Made by a program: the position numbers and the translations under genes. A stretch of 38,763 nt of DNA from Thermoproteota archaeon. Its GTDB lineage: Archaea > Thermoproteota > Methanomethylicia > Methanomethylicales > Methanomethylicaceae. The stretch covers positions 1-38,763 of the forward strand of contig JASFYL010000007.1 of the NCBI GenBank assembly GCA_030055575.1, given 5' to 3'. Every line of letters starts with the position of its first letter. The stretch's first letter is position 1. Positions 16,180-24,647 of the stretch are shown here, piece by piece. The notes beneath the pieces are model-generated. The model was not told the DNA's origin and searched no databases. It worked only from the letters and a program-made list of their open reading frames with translations.

Positions 16180-16944
16180 TTGAGAAAAGCAGTCGTCCTG
16201 GACAAGTCTGGCACAATAATAGATCCCTGCAGGATTGTGTACAACCTAGAGACCGGAAAATGGCTTTTTCACGTGAGCACGCTCAAGTACGTCGTTGAAA
16301 AAGGAGGGGTCCTAGTAAACCTAAGAGGGTCGGCTTCCAAGATCATGAAAGGCGACCTAAGGGGCGTGCAACTCAAGGTTAGCTGCTGTGCAGTAGATCC
16401 AGTACCGCGCTTGGACAGATATAAGCTCGAAAAACCCAGTGTTGTAAGCGCGGTAAAGAGCGTTTTTATGAAGGCTAACGAGCACTGCTCCTCCGAGCTC
16501 GGAGCGTGTGTGGCAGTAGTGTTCGATTCGGCAGGAGATATAACGGATATTGTAGGCCTGGGGGGAAGGCTTTACAGCGATGTCCGCGGGGCGGTGTCGG
16601 AGATGCGGAGGGAGGGGGTTGATGTCTACCTAGCAACCGGGAACTGCAGGGAGATGACTCTCAAATGTGCCGAGGTGCTCGGAATGCCTAAGTATGCCGC
16701 GATCTTTGATGCCTCGCCTGAGGACAAGAGGGCGCTCGTCAGGAGGCTGAGGGGGTTCTACGGCGCCGTCATCATGGTTGGTAATGACATTAATGACCTT
16801 ACCGCCATGCGCGAGGCGGATATTGCCATACTCGTTTTGAGGGACGGTTCAAGCCCTAGGGAAAAACTTGAGACAGAGGTCGACTACTTAGTAGGATCGC
16901 TTACAGAAGTGGCGGAGATCGTCTCCTCGATTAGACCGATCTGA
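16180..16944 (+). CDS. HAD-superfamily protein, soluble P-type-ATPase-like
   Basis: 254 residues starting at TTG 16180 with GGAGGAG upstream. The nucleophile motif is AVVLDKSGTI, like the DKTGT of P-type ATPases rather than the DxDGT of ordinary HAD phosphatases. Motif II appears as YLATGNC, motif III lysine as SPEDKRALV, and motif IV as MVGNDINDLTAM, where the usual GDGxND is altered to GNDIND. There are no membrane segments, so it is a soluble relative. Such proteins (COG4087-like) are recurrent in methanogens; the substrate is unknown. Several cysteines (KVSCCAV, NEHCSSELGAC, NCREMTLKC) stand out. Co-directional with DUF2098, next to marker 2, and overlapping the convergent DUF483-like gene by 14 bases. 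Confidence 0.8.
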   Translation: MRKAVVLDKSGTIIDPCRIVYNLETGKWLFHVSTLKYVVEKGGVLVNLRGSASKIMKGDLRGVQLKVSCCAVDPVPRLDRYKLEKPSVVSAVKSVFMKANEHCSSELGACVAVVFDSAGDITDIVGLGGRLYSDVRGAVSEMRREGVDVYLATGNCREMTLKCAEVLGMPKYAAIFDASPEDKRALVRRLRGFYGAVIMVGNDINDLTAMREADIAILVLRDGSSPREKLETEVDYLVGSLTEVAEIVSSIRPI

Positions 16945-17515
16945 CCTCAAAGTAATGCTCTCGGTACTCGGGGTGGAAGTGGGGGAGGCTCCCGGCAATC
17001 TCCTTTTCCAATGCCTTTAGCCTCCCCATCTCCTCGCGTTCTACGAAGGAGATTAGCCCCCTCTCATGTGCCGAGTCGCAGAATATGCTGCATGGGATGA
17101 ACCCTGCTGTGGTAACGAAGGCGAACTTGCCTGAGATCTTAAGTTCGTTCAAATGATCATCATCGATACTGTACCTAATCCTCTCGGAGAATGAACGCAT
17201 GCAGCATTCGGGGTAGTCAAGGAAGCTCCCTATCTCGTAATCGCTAAAGGATTTTGAGAAAATGCCGATCTGGGTCGAAGTGTAGGGATCAAGCGCTGGT
17301 CTGACAGGAGGGGAAAAGCGGCTGACGATGCTGAGCTGCAGTTCAAGCCGTGGCAGCACGTCGAAGAGCCGGTCCTCCTGGAAAAGCTTGGAAATGTGAC
17401 TGGCTAAGTTTGGCGAGAGCGGGTGCCTGGCCCTTGCTTCATCAGGGTCTATAATGGAGAGAGCCCTTATCCTCTCGACCAGCCTCGAGAAAGATTCTTG
17501 ACCTTTCGAAGACAT
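16931..17515 (-). CDS. DUF483-like archaeal protein
   Basis: About 194 residues from ATG 17515; the GTG at 17530 lies within the T-rich end signal of mcrA and is less likely. The conserved-looking core is FSDYEIGSFLDYPECCMRSFSERI, with a paired Cys-Cys after YPE, and later GFIPCSIFCDSAHERGL, a second cysteine pair; this resembles DUF483. The four cysteines could bind a metal. Function is unknown. It lies 46 bases downstream of mcrA on the same strand and could receive read-through from the mcr operon, but the intervening T-tract suggests separate or reduced expression. Confidence 0.65.
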   Translation of the reverse strand: MSSKGQESFSRLVERIRALSIIDPDEARARHPLSPNLASHISKLFQEDRLFDVLPRLELQLSIVSRFSPPVRPALDPYTSTQIGIFSKSFSDYEIGSFLDYPECCMRSFSERIRYSIDDDHLNELKISGKFAFVTTAGFIPCSIFCDSAHERGLISFVEREEMGRLKALEKEIAGSLPHFHPEYREHYFEVRSV

Positions 17516-17521
17516 ATATTC

Positions 17522-17545
17522 AAAAAGCACAAAAAAAGAAAAAAA
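17522..17545 (-). terminator. Poly-T termination signal after mcrA
   Basis: On the minus strand the sequence after the mcrA stop reads TTTTTTTCTTTTTTT followed by another short T run. Archaeal RNA polymerase terminates at such T-tracts without a required hairpin. Confidence 0.7.
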
Positions 17546-17560
17546 GGTTGTTGTGTCCGC

Positions 17561-19231
17561 TTACCTGCTCGGTATGATGAGGGACCTCTCGCCCGCGGGC
17601 ATGAACTCCCTCAGCGCGCCCTTTCCGAAGCAGAGCCTCGGGTGGGTGAAGTCGAACTTCAGGTCCTTGTCGGCGAATGCTATCTTTATCAACGGGTTGG
17701 TCGTCCATGCGTCTCCCCTTCCGCTGTGCGCTGCCTGGACGATACCCGTGTGCGCCGACTGGTGACCCACGTTCAGGGCGTAGTTCGGATAGTTCACACC
17801 CCTCAGGTTGAAGGGCAGACCCTCGTCGCTCCTGTACGAGAAGCTGTTCGCCGAACCGCACTGGTCCTGCTGGTCGTAACCGTAGAAGCCTAGCCTGCCC
17901 ATCTCCTCCTTGTGGAGAAGCTGGCTCAGGTACCAGCCGTTGATACCAGCGGTGCAGTTCCCTGTCGCAAGCGAGACAGCGACACCTGCGCCTGCAGCCA
18001 CCACCGCAGCCCTCTGGGATCCACCGAAGTGGGTCTCCATCAGTGCCGGGAAGCGCTCGTACTGCTCTAATCCGTACAGAGAGACTTCGGTCGCGATGTC
18101 CTTGATCAGGTCCCAGCTTGGCTTTGCCTTCCCAAAGCCGCCGTACTTCTTCTTCACATAGTCCGCTCCATAGTAGCAGAAGTCGTCCAGGATGTTGTCG
18201 GTGTATGTGCAGGTCGCGTACTGAGTGAAGCCTACGCCTCCGGACATGTAGCTGCCGAACCAGAACTGGTCATACAGCACTGCGCCCATCGAGATCGCCT
18301 CTAGTGCGACCCACGTCGGGTCCTCCGGCTTCACCCTAGACGCCTGGCACATGTCTGCGAGGTATCCGAGCGGGATTCCTCCGGGCTCGTTCGGGCCCCT
18401 CGCGCGCCTCCATGGCATCAGGGTTCCCATCTCGATGACCTCAGCGTGCTTCGCTGCGAATGCGAACTCTCCGATCGCTGCCTCACCAGCCATCAGCTTG
18501 TAGGCGTTGACCATCGACATCGAGATCTGCATCGCGGACCATCGTGACATCGTACCTCCATCGCAGGTCATAGCAACTATGGTGGGCATGCGCAGTACCT
18601 GGTAGATCCTCTTTCCGACTGCAGCCTTCAACTGTGCAGCCTGGTCTGCAGGGAACTCCTTATTTATGTCGATCAGGAACCGCTTGTCTATCTCGTCCGC
18701 GAGCTCGTCATCTCCGGTGAAGACCTTCACGTAAGAGTCCGCGACTAGACCTGGGTGGGTCTCGACCATGTGCTCCTGGATCACTGCGGCACCGGGCAGC
18801 GCGTGGTTCAGGATCTCGAGGTAGTGGTTGACCGTCTCTGGGGTGACTTCTTTGCCAAGCCTCTTCTGCAGCACCATGTGGGCAGCGTCTAGACCTACTA
18901 TGACGGTCCTTCTAATGTCGTGCCACATCTGCTGCATTGCTGCGTTGTTAACGAAGTGCAGGTCGTCGCCCTCGCAGTATATGTCTGTCTGCGAAATCTT
19001 ATATGGCATCAGAACCCGCTGACCAAGCGGAATGCCGCCCAAGTGCATCTCGGGGTTGTAGAACGGGATGCCTCTCTCCTTCGCCAGCTTTGTGCCCCAT
19101 TCGACGAACTCCTGCTTCCTCTTGGACTGCTTCCAGCCGTCGTATATATAGAACTTGGTATACTTCTCTTCAGGAGACTCCTTGAACTTCTTCCTGAGTG
19201 CTTCCAAGAACATCTTCTTTTCAGTTGCCAT
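17561..19231 (-). CDS. mcrA: Methyl-coenzyme M reductase alpha subunit
   Basis: 556 residues; catalytic subunit binding F430 and forming methane from methyl-CoM and CoB. By alignment from memory with Methanothermobacter McrA, the nickel ligand is Gln152 (AAVIQEHM), methyl-His site His262 (AAKHAE), methyl-Arg site Arg276 ([11 protein letters not shown]), active-site Phe335/Tyr338 ([10 protein letters not shown]), methyl-Gln site Gln406 (GGSQRA), and Phe449-Tyr450 with thioglycine Gly451 (GFYGYD), then Asp456 and Cys458 (DQCG). All are methane-type; nothing suggests an alkyl-CoM reductase. One oddity is Gln454 where GYDLQDQC is usual (GYDQQDQC here). Strong AAGGAGGT ribosome site; 14 bases after mcrG. 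Last gene of mcrBGA, followed by a T-tract. Confidence 0.98.
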   Translation of the reverse strand: MATEKKMFLEALRKKFKESPEEKYTKFYIYDGWKQSKRKQEFVEWGTKLAKERGIPFYNPEMHLGGIPLGQRVLMPYKISQTDIYCEGDDLHFVNNAAMQQMWHDIRRTVIVGLDAAHMVLQKRLGKEVTPETVNHYLEILNHALPGAAVIQEHMVETHPGLVADSYVKVFTGDDELADEIDKRFLIDINKEFPADQAAQLKAAVGKRIYQVLRMPTIVAMTCDGGTMSRWSAMQISMSMVNAYKLMAGEAAIGEFAFAAKHAEVIEMGTLMPWRRARGPNEPGGIPLGYLADMCQASRVKPEDPTWVALEAISMGAVLYDQFWFGSYMSGGVGFTQYATCTYTDNILDDFCYYGADYVKKKYGGFGKAKPSWDLIKDIATEVSLYGLEQYERFPALMETHFGGSQRAAVVAAGAGVAVSLATGNCTAGINGWYLSQLLHKEEMGRLGFYGYDQQDQCGSANSFSYRSDEGLPFNLRGVNYPNYALNVGHQSAHTGIVQAAHSGRGDAWTTNPLIKIAFADKDLKFDFTHPRLCFGKGALREFMPAGERSLIIPSR

Positions 19232-19245
19232 TCACATAACCTCCT

Positions 19246-20022
19246 TTAGATACCCTTCACCTTGTTTGGATCGAACCCAGCCTCCGTCCTCAGCATGTGC
19301 AGGCGCTGCACGAACTCGATCATTTCCTTGTCCTGCCTGAACGGCACACCGTCAACCCTGTACTCGCTGGTCATCTCCCTGAGTTCTTCTTCCTTGATCG
19401 GCTTCCCGACCGATATCGGCTTGTCCAGCGGGACTCCGATCTGGTCCTTGACGTAGACGACTTCGCCTGTCTTCTTGTCGAAGACGAACCTCCTGAGCGC
19501 ATCGAACATCATCCCGTTCTCGTCGAGCCTCAGCGAATGCCCGTGCACTGTAGCCCCTCTGATGCCGCACCTCGCGGGATCGAAGATCTCGGTCTCCACG
19601 AGCTCCTTTGCGACCTTCTCCAAGTCACGCTCGCGCATCTCTAGCGGAACCCTGCCCGAGAGGACACCGATGTCTACCCCTCTGTAACGAGTGTGACCCA
19701 TCCATGCACGCATGTAGGGCGTCAGCGGGGTGAAGTAGACTGAGTCCGTGAATTGGATGTACCTGATCCTGTCCCCTGCCTTGGCTCCTGGCGTCGGCTC
19801 CACGAGCTCCCTGATCGGGCATACCGGCTCGCCCATCTCCTCCAGTGGCGGATGGACGGACTTGTATGCCTCTCCGGGAACCCTGTGTCCCATCAGCTTG
19901 ACCAGGTCGTCGTCGCTGATGGTTCTCAGCTTCTTCAGCTTGTAGGACGGGTCCATGTACTTCTTCCTGTTCTTGGCTATTTTGCTTTCTCCAGGATAAT
20001 ACTGTGCCTTGTATGTTGTCAT
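19246..20022 (-). CDS. mcrG: Methyl-coenzyme M reductase gamma subunit
   Basis: 258 residues from ATG 20022 (the ORF track adds 12 residues that overlap mcrB). The start gives [11 protein letters not shown], the usual McrG opening, behind GGGAGGAG. Family landmarks: [26 protein letters not shown], the CoM/CoB-pocket VLSGRVPLE (Ser-Gly-Arg equivalent to Ser118-Arg120), [17 protein letters not shown], and YRVDGVPFR. It completes the heterohexamer with McrA and McrB. It starts just one base after the mcrB stop, so its ribosome site lies inside mcrB and translation is coupled. Confidence 0.98.
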   Translation of the reverse strand: MTTYKAQYYPGESKIAKNRKKYMDPSYKLKKLRTISDDDLVKLMGHRVPGEAYKSVHPPLEEMGEPVCPIRELVEPTPGAKAGDRIRYIQFTDSVYFTPLTPYMRAWMGHTRYRGVDIGVLSGRVPLEMRERDLEKVAKELVETEIFDPARCGIRGATVHGHSLRLDENGMMFDALRRFVFDKKTGEVVYVKDQIGVPLDKPISVGKPIKEEELREMTSEYRVDGVPFRQDKEMIEFVQRLHMLRTEAGFDPNKVKGI

Positions 20023-20023
20023 T

Positions 20024-21358
20024 TTAGACTCCTCCCATAATGGATACTGCTGCCTCATTCACATATCTCAGCGGCTCCCTCAGTTCAGGAACCTCGCTAA
20101 GAGTCTCCCCGACCACGCCGCTGATCTTCTCCGGCGTGTAGATGACCGTGCCCGCATCGAGCGCGACCGCAGCGGCTACGCACGGGATGGTGAAGCCCTT
20201 GCTGTGCCTCGTAACGATGTGGTTGCCGTGGAACACAGCGGGGTTACCTCCTCCATAGATCGAGTGGCTGAAGAACGCCATCTCAACTCCCGTACCAGCT
20301 ACCCTTCCAAAGTCGACACCGGGCAGACCAGTCTCCCTTTCGATCAGGTCGTTGAAGTATATGAAGACGGACGGGCAGTGCTGCATCGACCTTGCTGAAC
20401 CGCAGGTTATCATTGTACCAGCAAGCAGACCCGCAGCGGCGTAGGCGTTCCACTTGTTGAGGTCGTCCGTTGTGTACGCAGTATAGCCTGATGGCTTCTT
20501 CTCGAGCGGCTTTATCACGCCGTCGGCTAGAGCCCTCTTAACGGTAGAGATAGCTACATCGCCAAGCGTACCCGTCTTTGCGTTCTCCTTGACAAGGTCA
20601 TAGACCAGGTTGTTGGCGTTCAGCCCCTGGTATGCCAGCCCTAGTAGGTGAAGCCTCTCGAAGTTCCCGACAGCGTCACCCATCTCAAACATTGCTGCCT
20701 GCTCCATAATCGCAGAAAGGGCTGCTGCATTCATAGCGTTCTTCTTGGTGATCAGCGCAATGTGCGCGCAAGGCACGTTCCTCAGCGCATATCCCATACC
20801 CTCATTCTGTTGCGGAACCGACAATAGTGACGACACGTTTCCGCCGAGCGGCTCCATAGTCTGCGGGTACCTTCCCCAGACTGCTGCATGGATCAGGTCT
20901 GCGTCCCATAGGTTGACCTTGAAGTTCTCGACTATGGTGCAGCAGAGGGCTGCGGCTGTCGCTGTGAAACCAGTCGTGTACTCGACGCCTGCATTAAGCC
21001 TCTTCGCAGGTACCTTGACCAAGAGGTGCTTCCCGCCCTTGAGAACCTTAACCTCGGTGTCGTCATCCTTGGTCACCTGCAGGCACTTCTTAAGGCTGTC
21101 AGCGATGCTCTCAGCATTCTTTGTCAGGTCTAGCTTAACGGACCTGCCTTTGATGATGCACCACTTGCCGCCAACTTCACCGGTCGCCAGGGCCTTCTCG
21201 ATGCCTTCGAGGTTCACTGAAACGCACTGCTTGATGTAGGAAACGATCTTCTGTATGGCTGGGTTGTGCAACGGGCTTACGGCTTCGACAGGAACCTTGG
21301 AGGCGAAAACGCGGCCACGATCGTCGTATAGATCTATCTTATCCGGATATTTCGCCAT
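20024..21358 (-). CDS. mcrB: Methyl-coenzyme M reductase beta subunit
   Basis: 444 residues, first gene of the operon. Conserved McrB segments include [35 protein letters not shown], and the active-site [15 protein letters not shown], which carries the Phe361/Tyr367-equivalent pair, then [14 protein letters not shown]. The beta subunit shapes the substrate channel and binds part of CoB. GAGAGGAG lies just upstream of the ATG. Unlike the euryarchaeal mcrBDCGA operon, mcrG follows directly: mcrD and mcrC are absent here and from the rest of the window. Promoter elements are in the 148-base gap upstream. Confidence 0.98.
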   Translation of the reverse strand: MAKYPDKIDLYDDRGRVFASKVPVEAVSPLHNPAIQKIVSYIKQCVSVNLEGIEKALATGEVGGKWCIIKGRSVKLDLTKNAESIADSLKKCLQVTKDDDTEVKVLKGGKHLLVKVPAKRLNAGVEYTTGFTATAAALCCTIVENFKVNLWDADLIHAAVWGRYPQTMEPLGGNVSSLLSVPQQNEGMGYALRNVPCAHIALITKKNAMNAAALSAIMEQAAMFEMGDAVGNFERLHLLGLAYQGLNANNLVYDLVKENAKTGTLGDVAISTVKRALADGVIKPLEKKPSGYTAYTTDDLNKWNAYAAAGLLAGTMITCGSARSMQHCPSVFIYFNDLIERETGLPGVDFGRVAGTGVEMAFFSHSIYGGGNPAVFHGNHIVTRHSKGFTIPCVAAAVALDAGTVIYTPEKISGVVGETLSEVPELREPLRYVNEAAVSIMGGV

Positions 21359-21390
21359 AGAACTCCTCTCTCACAGTTTTGTTGCGAGTA

Positions 21391-21417
21391 CTTTAAAGCT
21401 GCATGAAATATTAAAGC
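21391..21417 (-). promoter_or_regulatory. mcrBGA promoter with repeated GCTTTAA elements
   Basis: On the minus strand GCTTTAA occurs twice (21393-21399 and 21411-21417), 18 bases apart, with a related GCTTTTA at 21461-21467. The proximal copy, GCTTTAAAG, is placed like a TATA box for a start about 10-15 bases before mcrB; the second may be an alternative TATA or a regulator site. Confidence 0.5.
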
Positions 21418-21506
21418 ATTACCTAAACTGCGTAATAATCCGACCCTAAAAACCCTCAAATAAAAGCTGCTTATATCTAAGTCAATTATACCCAGGAAAT
21501 AACCGT

Positions 21507-22058
21507 CTATTCTGTTGACGAGAGGATCTTCTCGACGAGCGTCTCCAACGAATCTATGATATTCGACTCTTCTATGCGTATTGTGACTAAAGGTATCCTC
21601 ACGAACTTCTCTATGGTGGTTGCTACTATGGATGCACAGACCAGCCCCTGCACCCTCTCACGCTCGGCCTTGATTGCACTGATGATCGCATCCTCCAGGC
21701 TGTTCACTGGATACTCCTTGATAAGGACTTTCTTCCCCTTCAGGATCATGACATTCTTGGAGAAGGCGTTCAATGAAGAGCGCGCAGCGATTATTCCCAC
21801 GGTGATGTCCCCTTCCGCAACTCCATGCTGGGTGACGACATATCGTATAACATCCCGGAGTGTGGAGAGGCGCAGATCCCTGTCCTCAGAGAGGATCTTG
21901 TTTATGGTGCTGACCGGGACGCCAGATCCCGCGCTGAGTTCCTTTACAGTAATGCCCTTTTTCCGCATCACGGACTTTAGCAACTCAGCGAACTTCTTGT
22001 TGGATTCCATCGCAGCGGATATCAGTGCGTCGAACAGTTCGGGATCCACGACTTCCAA
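21507..22058 (-). CDS. HTH transcriptional regulator between ABC transporter and mcr
   Basis: 183 residues. Residues ~22-75 are an XRE-like HTH (MRKKGITVKELSAGSGVPVSTINKILS), and the C-terminal ~105 residues (from DITVGIIAARSSLNAF) form an alpha/beta domain of unknown ligand with a repeated LVCASIVATTIEKFVRIPLVTIRI strand pattern. It resembles archaeal regulators grouped as COG1709, a tentative match. It starts at TTG 22058 eleven bases after the transporter ATPase, so it is in that operon, and it stands directly before the mcr promoter. It is the natural candidate to control one or both units; the signal molecule is not known. Confidence 0.75.
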   Translation of the reverse strand: MEVVDPELFDALISAAMESNKKFAELLKSVMRKKGITVKELSAGSGVPVSTINKILSEDRDLRLSTLRDVIRYVVTQHGVAEGDITVGIIAARSSLNAFSKNVMILKGKKVLIKEYPVNSLEDAIISAIKAERERVQGLVCASIVATTIEKFVRIPLVTIRIEESNIIDSLETLVEKILSSTE

Positions 22059-22069
22059 AACGCACCCCT

Positions 22070-22849
22070 CTATAGAGCAGTTATCTCTTCGTGGAGATAG
22101 CCGAGTATCTTCTCGCGGTATGATATGAACGGCGGGCTGAGCCTCGCCCTAGGATATTCGAGATTCACCTTGACCACTGCCTTTACGGTTGCTGGTCTCT
22201 TGGTCAGAACAACAATCTCCTGTGCCAAGAAGACTGCCTCGTCAACATTGTGAGTGATAAAGATAACGGTCTTGTTGAATTTGGACCAAACCGCAAGTAG
22301 CTCCTTTTGGAGTATCTGGCGGGTCTGCGCGTCGAGGTCGGCGAACGGCTCGTCCATCAGGATTATCTCCGGGTCGACAGCCATCGCCCTGGCTATAGCC
22401 ACGCGCTTCTTCATTCCGCCGGAGATCTGGTGAGGATAGTATTCCTCGAAGCCCTTCAATCCGACCAGGGAGAGGAACTCTCTTGCCAGATCATCGATAT
22501 CGGTCTTGTTTCTAGTTATCTCCAGACCAAACTTCACGTTGGCTAACACATTCCTCCACGGAAGGAGGGAGTCTTCCTGGAAGATTACGCCGAATCGATT
22601 TCTCTTCGGATCCGGAGGGTTTCCCTTCACCAGTACCCTCCCACTCGAAGGCTGGAGGAGCCCGCACATCAGCTTTAACAATGTGGTCTTCCCGCACCCC
22701 GATGGTCCGACCACACAGAGGAACTTTCCGTCGTCGACGCTGAGAGAGAGGTTCCTTATGACCTCTATTGTGTCCTTGCCGGATTTGAAGGTCTTGCCGA
22801 CGGATTCAAGCACGATCTCTGGTCCCAAATTCGATTCCCCTCCATTCAT
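22070..22849 (-). CDS. Sulfonate/taurine/nitrate-type ABC transporter ATPase
   Basis: About 259 residues: Walker A VVGPSGCGKTTLLKLM, Q-loop VIFQEDSLLPWRNVLANV, signature ISGGMKKRVAIARAM, Walker B IILMDEPFADLDAQTR, H-loop IFITHNVDEAV. This pattern (EDSLLPW, SGGM(K/R)(K/Q)R) is typical of the NitT/TauT/SsuB family. I chose ATG 22849, which overlaps the permease stop as ATGA; the ORF track start (GTG 22870) is 21 bases earlier. It powers the permease encoded just upstream. Substrate cannot be told from the ATPase; context near mcr points to a sulfonate such as coenzyme M (inference). Confidence 0.9.
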   Translation of the reverse strand: MNGGESNLGPEIVLESVGKTFKSGKDTIEVIRNLSLSVDDGKFLCVVGPSGCGKTTLLKLMCGLLQPSSGRVLVKGNPPDPKRNRFGVIFQEDSLLPWRNVLANVKFGLEITRNKTDIDDLAREFLSLVGLKGFEEYYPHQISGGMKKRVAIARAMAVDPEIILMDEPFADLDAQTRQILQKELLAVWSKFNKTVIFITHNVDEAVFLAQEIVVLTKRPATVKAVVKVNLEYPRARLSPPFISYREKILGYLHEEITAL

Positions 22850-23628
22850 GCCCTCACTTCCACTCTCCACTTGAATAGGCGCCTCTCGGTGGACAGGATC
22901 GCGTAGTTGAGTATCAGGCCGATGATGCCGATGGTTACCATCCCCAATATGACCACATCCATCTGGTATAGGTTCGCGTACTTTATTATCAGCCTACCTA
23001 GGCCAACAGGATCACCGCCTATCATCTCAGCGGCGACAATGCACATCCATCCTACTCCAAGCCCTACCCTCAGCCCGCTCATCACTTCAGGGAGTGCGCT
23101 CGGGAAGACGATCTTGAATGTGATTGTGCGGCTATCTGCACCAAAAGTCTTAGCCATGTCGACCAAGACGGCGGAGGTCCGCTTGACGCCCGCGATCGTG
23201 TTCAGTAGGATAGGGAAGAAGGCTCCAATCCAGATTAGGAAGACGTATCTCGTGATCCCTCCGAGGAGGATTATTGCCAATGGGATCCAAGCTATAGGCG
23301 GGATGAACCTTATAGGTTCGATTATAGGAGACGATACGCTGTTTACAGAGGGCTTTAGCCCCATAAAGATCCCTAAAGGGATTGCGGTCATGCCCGCGAA
23401 TAAGAAGCCGAGAAGCACTCGGTAAATGCTTGTCATGGCGTGAGAGGACAATGTGTAGCCGTCGATGTCCCCCGCAGTCGATATCCTGAAGAAGGCAGTG
23501 AGCACGCTGTATGGACCAGGAAGGAAGGGCGAGTTCATCCAAACAGCTAGAAGTTGCCAAAGGAAAAGAAAGACTATAAGAGAAAAAAGCCCTAGGAGCA
23601 GGCTTTTTGCCCGGTCAGCGTGCTTCAT
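22846..23628 (-). CDS. Sulfonate/taurine/nitrate-type ABC transporter permease
   Basis: About 260 residues with an N-terminal helix (SLLLGLFSLIVFLFLWQLLAVW) and four to five further membrane segments. The EAA loop that docks the ATPase is present as KTFGADSRTITFKIVFPSALPEVMSGLRVGLGVG, a clear BPD_transp/SsuC feature. ATG 23628 behind GAGTGAG is preferred; GTG 23637 is possible. The gene lies 15 bases after the binding-protein stop and overlaps the ATPase start, giving an operon SBP-permease-ATPase-regulator. Confidence 0.92.
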   Translation of the reverse strand: MKHADRAKSLLLGLFSLIVFLFLWQLLAVWMNSPFLPGPYSVLTAFFRISTAGDIDGYTLSSHAMTSIYRVLLGFLFAGMTAIPLGIFMGLKPSVNSVSSPIIEPIRFIPPIAWIPLAIILLGGITRYVFLIWIGAFFPILLNTIAGVKRTSAVLVDMAKTFGADSRTITFKIVFPSALPEVMSGLRVGLGVGWMCIVAAEMIGGDPVGLGRLIIKYANLYQMDVVILGMVTIGIIGLILNYAILSTERRLFKWRVEVRA

Positions 23629-23643
23629 CTGTCTCACTCTTTA

Positions 23644-24615
23644 TCAGATGAAGCGCGTGTCTATAAATGCGTTTATGAAGTCGTCGACCTGTTCATGTGT
23701 CAGGGTGGTTACCACATTGAGGTCTATCATGGCGTGGAGGAATGTCTTCATGCTCACCGGATCTGGGGTCGAGGTATATACGATGTGTGACAGTGCCAGA
23801 TCGATGAGTTGTGAGGAGTGACCAGTTATGTTCATTGCAAGCTGCTTTGCATAAGCAGGGTTATTTATGATATAATTGTTTGCCAACTTGTGTGCAGCAG
23901 CAAACTTAGAGACCAAATCCTGGTGAGATGCTAGGAACTTGTTTGAGACGACGAGTACGCAGCACTGATGGTTCTCAAAGAGATCCTTGGAAGTAAGAAG
24001 GACATGAGCCCCAGACTGGACCACAGCGATGGAAGGAGCGGGCTCCCAACCTATGAAGCCGTTTATTGTCCCTTTGCTGAACTCAATCGGTAAGTACGAA
24101 ATTGACATGGGGCTTTTTGTTAATGTCAGGTTGTGATCTCTTATGTACATGCTAAGGAGAATGTCTTGGATTGTCCCTGTCCCAGGCGTACCTATAATCT
24201 TGCCGCTCAAGTCCTCGGGTGACTCGATACTCCCATCGACCACGATGGCAGATCCCTCAAGGTTAACCGAGGCGATCACGACTGGGAGATGCGCATTAGG
24301 ATCTGACATCCCCTTTGCCCTCGCAGAGATAGCCGGAGGCGCACCCACATAAGCAAAGTCCAGCTCACCAGCCAAAAAGTCCTGCATCAGAAGCGGACCA
24401 TTAGCGTACTCCTTTAGCTCGATCTTGATTCCGGATTGCTCAAAGTAGCCCTGGTTTCTTGCTACGAATAGAGCCAAATGGTGGAGATCTCCTGTCAGGT
24501 GCCCAACTCGCACGGTAGCTGTCTGCTGGGGAAACAGAAAACCAGAGAAGTATATGCCTGCACCTACTATTACAATAAGGGCAATAACAGATACAATAAG
24601 GATTTTGCTCGCCAT
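23644..24615 (-). CDS. Periplasmic-type substrate-binding protein of the sulfonate/taurine ABC transporter
   Basis: 323 residues. An N-terminal hydrophobic segment (residues ~4-28) would anchor it at the outer face of the membrane, as there is no lipobox cysteine. The body is an NMT1/SsuA-like type II binding fold: VRVGHLTGDLHHLALFVARNQGYFE, LDFAYVGAPPA, the hinge GKIIGTPGTGTIQDI, and GTINGFIGWEPAPSIA. The GDLHH loop at the first strand is usually the anion-contact region. First gene of its operon, with a TATA-like box 35 bases upstream. Substrates of this family are sulfonates, nitrate, aromatic acids or pyrimidine precursors; CoM is proposed from context. Confidence 0.9.
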   Translation of the reverse strand: MASKILIVSVIALIVIVGAGIYFSGFLFPQQTATVRVGHLTGDLHHLALFVARNQGYFEQSGIKIELKEYANGPLLMQDFLAGELDFAYVGAPPAISARAKGMSDPNAHLPVVIASVNLEGSAIVVDGSIESPEDLSGKIIGTPGTGTIQDILLSMYIRDHNLTLTKSPMSISYLPIEFSKGTINGFIGWEPAPSIAVVQSGAHVLLTSKDLFENHQCCVLVVSNKFLASHQDLVSKFAAAHKLANNYIINNPAYAKQLAMNITGHSSQLIDLALSHIVYTSTPDPVSMKTFLHAMIDLNVVTTLTHEQVDDFINAFIDTRFI

Positions 24616-24647
24616 TTTGTTGACCCAAAAAATATAGCATTATCGTG

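Noticed and set aside
17561-21358. Possibility that the MCR is an alkyl-CoM reductase
   Set aside because: The active-site motifs ([34 protein letters not shown]) are the methane-type forms; divergent alkane-type enzymes differ at several of these sites.
22907-23425. 172-codon ORF opposite the ABC permease
   Set aside because: Antisense shadow of a membrane protein with a clear EAA loop.
22070-24615. Calling the ABC transporter a nitrate transporter
   Set aside because: The family includes nitrate importers but nothing nearby handles nitrate; mcr context makes a sulfonate more plausible, so substrate is left open.
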